DNA of 64,000 bases from Ulota crispa (Eukaryota > Streptophyta > Bryopsida > Orthotrichales > Orthotrichaceae). The notes below the pieces were generated by a model, which saw nothing but the letters and a program-made list of their open reading frames with translations, was not told where the DNA came from and did not search any database. Positions 57,190 to 64,000 of the stretch are shown one piece after another. The first letter of the stretch is position 1; each line of letters opens with the position of its first letter. The position numbers and the translations under genes are program-made. Location: assembly GCA_963920765.1 (NCBI GenBank), contig OY987242.1, forward strand, positions 5,544,789 through 5,608,788, in the 5' to 3' direction.

Positions 57190-58035
57190 AGGCTGGTCTT
57201 CCGATTGCTATGTTGCTTGTTTGCCTGGGAGTTGTGGAATGTGTTCTTGTGACTACTGGTTGTTTGGTGGTGTTACCTCTGCTGCTACTGGGTTGGGTGC
57301 TAGTTCCGTTGCCTTCTCTGCTGGTGCTTGTGTATCCATTGGCTAATGTGTGCATGGCTTGTTCGCCTCGCCTTTTTCCCCTATCTCCTTACTCCAGCAT
57401 AGGCTACATAATTTTGGAAGTTTGTTTCTGTCGCTGATGAATTCCCCTATTCAAGGTGGGGTAGGTTGTCCTCTACCTACTTGCCCCAATGTAATTTGGT
57501 CTCCTTCTATGGTTGCTATGACGTTTGCCGTGAGTTGCTCGCCTGTTGATAGAGTTGCAGTTTGTGCTCTGTCACCTGCTGCCATTGCGGAGTTGTTGTG
57601 TTTGTGATCTGGTTATGGTGAGTGTTCACCTAATGCAAGTGCTCTGTTGTGCCCCTAATGGTATTTGCTTCCAATACTACTTTAGAACCCAATTGTTTGT
57701 CTGCGTCTATCCTTGCTAGGGACAGGGATCTCTCCAAAGTTGAACCTAGTGCCGAGGAGAAGGAAGATTTTTCCTAACTCCAAACTCTTGACTTCTATCA
57801 CGGATTGTCTCAGTGACAGTGGTAACCTTAACCCTAGTCAGCGTCTCAACCTTCTCAATGTTTACAAATTGTGTTTCAATTTGTGTGATTAGTAGCTCGT
57901 TGCCACCATGCTGGCACAAGCAAATCAAAAATCGATGATGCTTAGTTAAGGTGTATAATGCGACGAGAAAAAGCGGATCTTTGGGAACATTGGAGCAACG
58001 GCGGCCCAAAGTTGTGACTCAAAATGTAACCAATT
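57190..58035 (-). other. LINE 5' UTR / promoter region
   Basis: The sequence between the element 5' border and the ORF1 start has no coding content and a composition close to that of the LINE. It should hold an internal promoter, but no specific element can be named. Confidence 0.5.
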
Positions 58036-58046
58036 AAGTTAACTTT

Positions 58047-59041
58047 AATGTACAGTTTTTTTCCTTGTGAAGGCAAATATAGAGCTTATTGCAAAGTGCA
58101 ATCTCTTAACATTCAAAATACCTTAACTAGAAAAGTAATAACCACAAACAGTTGTCTCTAAAGGACATAAGATAATACTAAAACCTAGTTTACAATATGA
58201 GCACAAATCTTTGTTTATACTATGGGGAAAACAAAATTTAGGAGAATGGTTTATGTATGGTTGGCTCTAACAACATATTTCTATACATTTAGAGTGAATT
58301 TTCTTGTATTTTACAAAATTGTATGTGTAACATTGAGTTTGTTATGCATTTTGAACCAGTATTGCAATGCAATGAAGAAAATTGGAGAAGATTATAGATA
58401 GAAGTTAAAAGCACACCAATGAGTAACATTCTAAAATTTCATCCACATTTAACATCAATTTCAATTTATATTGCAAATAAACCACAATGGCCTACTTACT
58501 AACTTTGGAAAGAGACTTGAATGTATATTTAAATTACTATTTTTATTGATTACAAAAATATATTGCTTTAAAACTAAAACCAAAAGGTTTGGGCACAGGC
58601 TCCTTCATTAAGGGTAAAAACAAATGTCACCCAACAATACATTTTTGTTCACATTATTGATAGAGCCTATCTTATGCTTATTTTGCTTGTTATTTTTTTT
58701 ATTGTTTTAACCCCTGAGCGCCCAGTCCATATTCATCAAAATCTAGACCCACTCACACTCAATCCAACCAAGTTGTCATCACAAACAAGATTCACAAAAT
58801 CCAACTGTATTGAATGGTAGGTGAGACAAGCTCCAAAGTATAGGGAAAAGGACAAATGGTTTGACCGTACCAATAGAAAGATTATAACAAGTCAAACAAG
58901 AACTTTTTCATTTCTGAGAGCCCATATTTGGGGTGCTGGGGCACTTAGCGACACATTGAAGGCCTCTAGATGCCAAATCAATGATAATACGGCCCATAAT
59001 TTCTTTGTACCTGCTATTGTGCTATTGGTCTAAGGGAGTGG
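58047..59041. other. Intergenic, with an orphan TTAA-family left end
   Basis: TTAACCCCTGAGCGCCCAG at 58,707-58,725 matches the left end of the 4,921 micro-element, but no right end is found before the next element. No gene. Confidence 0.35.
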
Positions 59042-59406
59042 TTAACCCTTAAAGGACGGATGGATCACTGTGGCTTGCCTTGCCTGTAGTAGTCTATAGT
59101 GTTTTGCACATGGACACTAGTAGTATTGCTTCAAAAAGTTGGAAAAATCAACAATGCATGGTGCCCTCATGAAAATTGCAAGAAGAGCAGCTTGAGAACT
59201 AACACCATGTTTTTAAATCTTATCACAATTTAGGTTACAAAAAAAATGAATGCATCTCAAGAGATAATTTTTTGTCTTCCATAATGGATCATGTGTTTAT
59301 GGTCACTTCTGGAAAAAAATCAAATGAAAAACAACTTTTTTCTGAATCACGGAATCTTTTTTCAAAGCAGGACAATGTTTTGTCCTCCTCAACGTTTAGG
59401 GGTTAA
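59042..59406. mobile_element. TTAA-family element, 370-bp subfamily, intact borders
   Basis: TTAACCCTTAAAGGACGGAT and CTCCTCAACGTTTAGGGGTTAA with exact TTAA; the best-preserved member of this size class. Copies at 13,771 and 44,684 are related. Confidence 0.8.
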
Positions 59407-60668
59407 TAATGTTTTCCAAAGCTCAAAGTCCCATTGATTTCTCAAAATGTGCTTGACTGCTTGGATGAGAGGTGGAAATTGGGACTTAGACCTTCACGTT
59501 AGGAATTTCGAAGGTAATAAAATTTTGAATTTTCTTTGTTCATTTTTGCTTGCAAAATTGGCAACAGGAAACCAACTTTTCTCATGTAAATATACGATTT
59601 AACAAATTAATTAATAAAATTGCACACAAAGAGGTGCAAAAAAAGTAAGAATTACATCTCCAAGCTTCCTTGAATGAGAAATCAATAAAAACAACAAGCC
59701 ACCAACTTTGATACCATTGTGAGAAAGAGCAATCTTCTACTGCAACAAAAGGGTGGGAAAATTTGGGTTTAGCTAATGAGATTTTATACGGAAAATAATA
59801 TAGGATTGAAATACTTCGGGCTTGTTTCTATGTGGGGCACATTTTGGTAAACTGCACTAAACACAAATAGTGGATGGATGCCAACGCATGGAGTGTCACT
59901 TATTGGTAAAAATGAATTATGACTAACACAATTGAAGGAAGAAGCATTACTTTTAGGAGTTTTGGTTGACTATGAATTTGGACAAATCATGTACTTGAAT
60001 ATGACATGACTTAGAAGGTCCCCTCTATTTTATAACATATTATAGTAGGTGCAATCTTGTTCCAAATGAAGCATGTAATACACCATTGGAAAGATGTTGT
60101 CAAAAACTTTCTAACTATGTATTATGATATTCAATTCAAAAAACAAAAACAAAAGAAACAAAACAAAAAACACTTCGTAAATGGGATCATGTTAAAAGTT
60201 TTGATAGCAACAATTTGTGAATTTTAACACATTTCAGATTTCCTTGACAATAAGACCAATAAGACCAATTTATTCCTTCACTTATTTTCTCTTTACTCAC
60301 AAAAATAATTGTTTGATAGCTTTTTGTTTGGCAACACTATAATGGCCTAACAATTTCTCCAATTTTGCAAGCACATAGGAATTTACCTTTTTTGCAACCA
60401 ACGTCAAAGTTTCAAGCCCCGACTTGCTAAAAACTACATTGTTAACCTACTAGTGTTCAAGTAGTTTAGTTTAACAATTACCAAGATATCTAAATCCATG
60501 GTAGTTTTGTAAACACAGCAAATGTGGATTAGGTCTTCAACCATACAAATAATCCAAATTATAGTCTTCAACTACAAAAGAAGCCAGTGACCACTGACCG
60601 GCTTTCTCTTTGTTTTTTTGGCTAAATGGTGTCTCTCATCATGCATTATTGTTGATAATGTCTTGGCT
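59407..60668. other. Intergenic, nothing recognised
   Basis: No gene or bounded element seen; AT-rich. Confidence 0.3.
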
Positions 60669-61597
60669 TTGACCCCTAAATGCCCAAGGGTGTTTTTCTC
60701 GTTTTTGGAAGGTAGTTTTGAAGTTTTTGAATTGTCTTTGGAAGATTATTATTAAACATCAAAACAAAATTGTAACCGTTGAATATTGAACTTCAAGGTT
60801 TCTAGATGGCACTATTCAAAAAGAGTTCAAAATGGCTACGCAGATTTTAAGATATTTGTGATTGAATGATGATGAGTATGGAATTTTTTGCTTTTTTTTA
60901 GCTGCCCAAAACTTCTAATGCAAATTGGCAACTTTTTAATACAAACTTGGGAGACAACCACTTAGGATGCTTTAATATTTATTGTTGTTACTTCAAAACC
61001 AATGACCCCTCTTCCAAATCCACGACCACACTTTCACAAATGAGCCTGCAACGCAACTATCAAAACGCAACCGTCTAATACAAAGAAATTTTCAATTGCA
61101 ATTATTGACCAAAAATCATTTTGAATGAAAGAAAATTCATCGGTGAAAGGATCCCAATTTCTATAACAAAGACATTCCAAGTGAAATTAGTCCAAAAGCT
61201 CTTTTAGATTTTGTTAGATGTTCAAATTTCAGTAAAAATGCCCTTACTGCCCAAAGGAGTTCCCAAGGGAAATCTTCACCTTTTGCTCAACTTGATGCCC
61301 ATTTTTTCAATGTGGCAACTTCTCATAGGCTCTATGACACTATTCACAACACTATTCATGATACTATTCATGACACTATTCACAATAGAAAATGTATGCT
61401 TGTAGTCAACCTTCCACCAAAAATAAATGGAATAAGATATGGAGGAAGCTGAATTTGAACGGCAAAGCTAACTTCAACCTACAATTTTTCCACAAAAAAA
61501 TTTCAAAATAATAGAATTTGTAACTTCAACAAGGTTTCAAAGTTTTCTAAAAAATTTTGGACACCAGAATCTGGTGCCTTGGGCATTTAGGGGTTAA
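60669..61597. mobile_element. TTAA-family element (929 bp), AAATGCCC subfamily
   Basis: TTGACCCCTAAATGCCCAAG (border decayed) and GGGCATTTAGGGGTTAA. Collinear with the 45,736 copy. A short ACTATTCATGA repeat lies near 61,340-61,385. Confidence 0.8.
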
Positions 61598-61646
61598 ATT
61601 GTGAGGCAACTAGACCAAAGGGCTCTATTGTATTACACTTTACTTA

Positions 61647-61953
61647 AGGTAGGAACACCCATAAGCGTTAGTGTCCCCATAACCATCACCTCTGAAATCT
61701 TGGAAAATCTGTGGAAATGAATAGATGTAATTACAAGGATGTACAACATGTGAACATGAAACCTTAGTGTTGGTTATGGATGCAATGGCAGTTTGCTCTT
61801 TAAAATTCACAACTTATTCTCATAGTATCTAAATAATACATTCAAAAGTGCAAACTAAATATTTTTCTGTTCCTAACAAGATCCTATAATTTGCTAGTTG
61901 TTAATTAATACTTGTCATGTTCAAAACTCTTAAGCTTATAGGTGTTCCTACCT
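61647..61953. mobile_element. AGGTAGG-family MITE, copy 6 (307 bp)
   Basis: AGGTAGGAACACCCATAAGC and TTATAGGTGTTCCTACCT, flanked by TA, collinear with copy 1 at 12,268. Confidence 0.8.
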
Positions 61954-62036
61954 TACTTATCAGTTTCTTATTGATAAAGTTACAAATGTTGTTTGGTCCC
62001 TCTACCAAACCCCAATCTTGAGAGATAGAGGGATTA

Positions 62037-62361
62037 AGGTAGGAGGCTCATAAACCGACCATCTAAGGGCTGAAATTGAATTTTGGGAGGTGAAACTTCT
62101 TGGACTGTTTTTCAGTAAATTTTCCTTGAAAGACAAGAAGAATTGACATCTAATCCAAGTTGTTTCATATTTTTTGGAGTTTTGTGGAATTAGTAATAAA
62201 ATTTTGAAGTGAAAAGGCCATATGTCTCTAAAACCATTCACCTCCTCAATTGCACTTTGCTTGTACATTTTTGAAACCTATGAAAATCAACATGTACACA
62301 TGAAAAACATTTGAGAAGGTGGACAGTTTTAGAGCTTGAGCGGAATATGAGCCTCCTAGCT
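62037..62361. mobile_element. AGGTAGG-family element, GGCTCATAAACC subfamily (325 bp), copy 7
   Basis: AGGTAGGAGGCTCATAAACC and GAATATGAGCCTCCTAGCT flanked by TA. Its right TA sits within the TTAA of the next element. The interior phrase GAATTGACATCTAATCCAAG is shared with 18,387 and 63,478. Confidence 0.75.
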
Positions 62362-62601
62362 TAACCCTTAAACAATTGAGCTACTATAATACATACTATG
62401 TACGCTGTTGTATAATTGGCATTTGCTACAAACAAAAAGTTTTAATTTGGAATCTTGACTACCTCACTAGAACAACATTGATCTATATTCTAACTCCTTT
62501 GTTGATCTCAAATGTAACAAAGATGTGGATGCACTCCAAATACCAAAAAATACTCCTTATTGTACAAGTTGCAAAGGGCTGCTCAGTTGTTCAAGGGTTA
62601 A
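62361..62601. mobile_element. TTAA-family element, 240-bp subfamily, tandem copy 1
   Basis: TTAACCCTTAAACAATTGAG and CAGTTGTTCAAGGGTTAA. Its right TTAA (62,598-62,601) is also the left border of the next copy. Confidence 0.85.
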
Positions 62602-62838
62602 CCCTTAAAGAACCACTCTATGTATTGCATAGTAAATACATTGCTTGTATAATTGGCATTTGCTACCAATAAAAAGTTTTGATTTGAGATCTTGACTAGC
62701 TCACTAGAACCGCATTGATCTATATTCTAACTTCTTTGTTGATCTCAAATGTAGTAAAGGTGTGGATGCATTCCAAATACAAGAAAATACGAAATACTGT
62801 ATTGGCAGCAAAGGGCTCCTCGGTCGTTTAAGGGTTAA
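62598..62838. mobile_element. TTAA-family element, 240-bp subfamily, tandem copy 2
   Basis: TTAACCCTTAAAGAACCACT and CTCGGTCGTTTAAGGGTTAA. Same orientation as copy 1 and highly similar to it, which suggests repeated use of one TTAA or a tandem duplication. Confidence 0.85.
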
Positions 62839-63477
62839 CCGTGAGAAACCAACATTCAATTTTGTTATCATGTGGTGGTAAAATGATTTAAACTCTAGAG
62901 TTGACTCGATTATTCCTGGTGGATCAAATGACTGATTAACATGCCTTTTCCTAGGCATTTTTCTCCAGAAAATTTGACACCAAGTATGTGAGATTTGCTC
63001 CAAGAATTGAGTCCAGCATCAACAAATTCCCAACTTGAGAGCTAGGCCTCAAAAAAATATCACAAAGTATCGAGACATTTTTTACACTTCTTTGTGCCCT
63101 TTATAACCCATCAGTTCACAATTTGGAACATGTGGATTGCTAAATGGTGTGATTTTTCGATAGGATCAAGCCCAAAGCAAAAAAAAGACCAAAAATGCAA
63201 CTGGGAGTGCTACCATTCAAGTTGGTATGGCTATCCTGCGTACCATATAACATAATTCTAATGAATACTAAAATACTTCCATTTGTGCCAAATCAAAACA
63301 CTATACAAGACCAATAGTAAGGAACCCAGCCTACAATACAAACTCAAATCCTGGGTGACCACCATCCAACAAGGCAAACCAGACCTCAATCAATTCAAAA
63401 GGAAGGTTGGAAAAAACTAAAAATAAAAATAAAAAGGAAGAGGGGGTCAATGTTATTGAGGGTTGCAAGCGGGTTTA
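62839..63477. other. Intergenic, nothing recognised
   Basis: No gene or bounded element seen. Confidence 0.3.
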
Positions 63478-63802
63478 AGGTAGAAGGCTCGTATTCTGCT
63501 CAGGTTCAAAATCAGTTCATCTTCTCAAATGTATCTCATGTGTACATGTTGATTTTCATAGGTTTCAAAAATGTACAAGCAGTGTACATTTGACAAGGTG
63601 AACCGTTATAGAGCCCTATGGCCTTTTCACTTCAAAATTTTATAACAATTCCACAAAGCTCCAAAAATTATGAAACAACTTGGATTAGATGTCAATTCTT
63701 CTTGTCTTTCAAGGAAAATTTACTGAAAAATAGTTCAAGAAGTTTCACCTCCCCAAAATTCAGTTTCAGCCCTTAGATGGTCCATTCATGAGCCTCCTAC
63801 CT
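63478..63802. mobile_element. AGGTAGG-family element, GGCTCATAAACC subfamily, inverted copy 8
   Basis: AGGTAGAAGGCTCGTATTCT and CATTCATGAGCCTCCTACCT flanked by TA. It is the inverted counterpart of 62,037-62,361 and has exactly the same length (325 bp). Confidence 0.8.
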
Positions 63803-63929
63803 TACAATGAGTTTGAGACAGCCCAGAGGCCCTGCTGCGCTATGCTTTGTTGTTGAGTGATGGATGAATGAGCTTGGATGTGAAGAAGAGTGGGTTGCAA
63901 GCCATTGACCAGGTTCCATCCACGCCATC

Positions 63930-64000
63930 CATCCCTGCCATCTATGCCATGCACATGCTGACTATGTCATGCATGTCCATGCCGACTATGTCATGCATGT
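63930..64000. repeat. CATGC-rich tandem repeat at the window edge
   Basis: A 24-base unit of the type GACTATGTCATGCATGTCC + ATGCC begins its second copy as the window ends. Shorter CCATCCATCC/CATGCCAT units precede it. The array probably continues beyond the window. Confidence 0.7.

Larger units (their letters stand above)
50440..58035 (-). mobile_element. Near-full-length L1-type LINE (7.6 kb)
   Basis: The element reads on the minus strand. An 11-base duplication AAGTTAACTTT flanks it (50,429-50,439 and 58,036-58,046). Order from 5' to 3': an approximately 0.85-kb 5' UTR; ORF1 with DUF4283-like and CCHC zinc-knuckle regions; ORF2 with AP-type endonuclease, reverse transcriptase and zf-RVT; and a short 3' UTR with two similar hairpins. 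Several stops and frameshifts make it inactive, but its structure is complete. Instead of a long poly(A), it ends with a short A-rich TTTTTTCAAAAAAGAC. Confidence 0.9.

Noticed and set aside
52183-57437. Plus-strand frames across the LINE (for example 56,615-56,947 and 57,128-57,437)
   Set aside because: They are antisense shadows of LINE ORF1/ORF2 and have no motifs of their own.

Overview
This is a low-gene-density, AT-rich stretch of a plant nuclear genome. The evidence is a phytocyanin (blue copper) gene with introns, an SDHAF1-type LYR protein, AAACCCTAA telo-boxes, and an L1-type LINE with a zinc-knuckle ORF1 and a plant-style RT/zf-RVT ORF2. I cannot fix the lineage. The dense DNA-transposon and MITE landscape, with little LTR sequence, would fit a non-seed land plant (fern, lycophyte, bryophyte), but that is inference.

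Only two host genes are convincing. The first is SDHAF1 at 1360-1611 (minus), a one-exon mitochondrial complex II assembly factor with telo-boxes in its leader. The second is a three-exon phytocyanin at 7669-9074 (plus). Its splice junctions restore a complete cupredoxin domain. Its first intron is mostly MITE sequence, and an in-frame TGA removes what looks like the GPI-anchor tail.

Almost everything else is transposons, often nested. The dominant one (about 20 copies, 3.8-62.8 kb) is a non-autonomous family bounded by TTAA, with ends of the type CCCYTAAANGNCC...GGNCNTTTARGGG. Adjacent copies share one TTAA, and a nested copy lets the empty TTAA target be reconstructed. This is a piggyBac-like signature, which I believe is seldom described in land plants. 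Its sizes range from 79 bp to about 0.95 kb, and two copies are near-complete foldbacks. Other families are: TA-flanked elements with AGGTAGGAGC ends (eight complete copies plus one related short form); TA-flanked 235-bp Emigrant/pogo-like MITEs; MITEs with AACACCATATTCATTAA ends clustered around the phytocyanin gene; several hAT-like MITEs with 8-bp target duplications; Harbinger-like MITEs with TTA/TAA duplications; and a 2.1-kb element with long GGGGCGTTTACAC inverted repeats.

Three short Helitrons (40,980-42,606), one nested in another in the opposite orientation, carry CCCCGTGTCCCCTTAT-type minisatellites. A 1.35-kb solo LTR (TG...CA, 5-bp duplication AACTT) sits inside an AGGTAGG element.

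The region 50,440-58,035 (minus) is one essentially full-length, inactivated L1-type LINE with an 11-bp target duplication. Its ORF1 stop overlaps its ORF2 start. Splice sites, element borders and family assignments were read by eye from the sequence; no database search or alignment was run.
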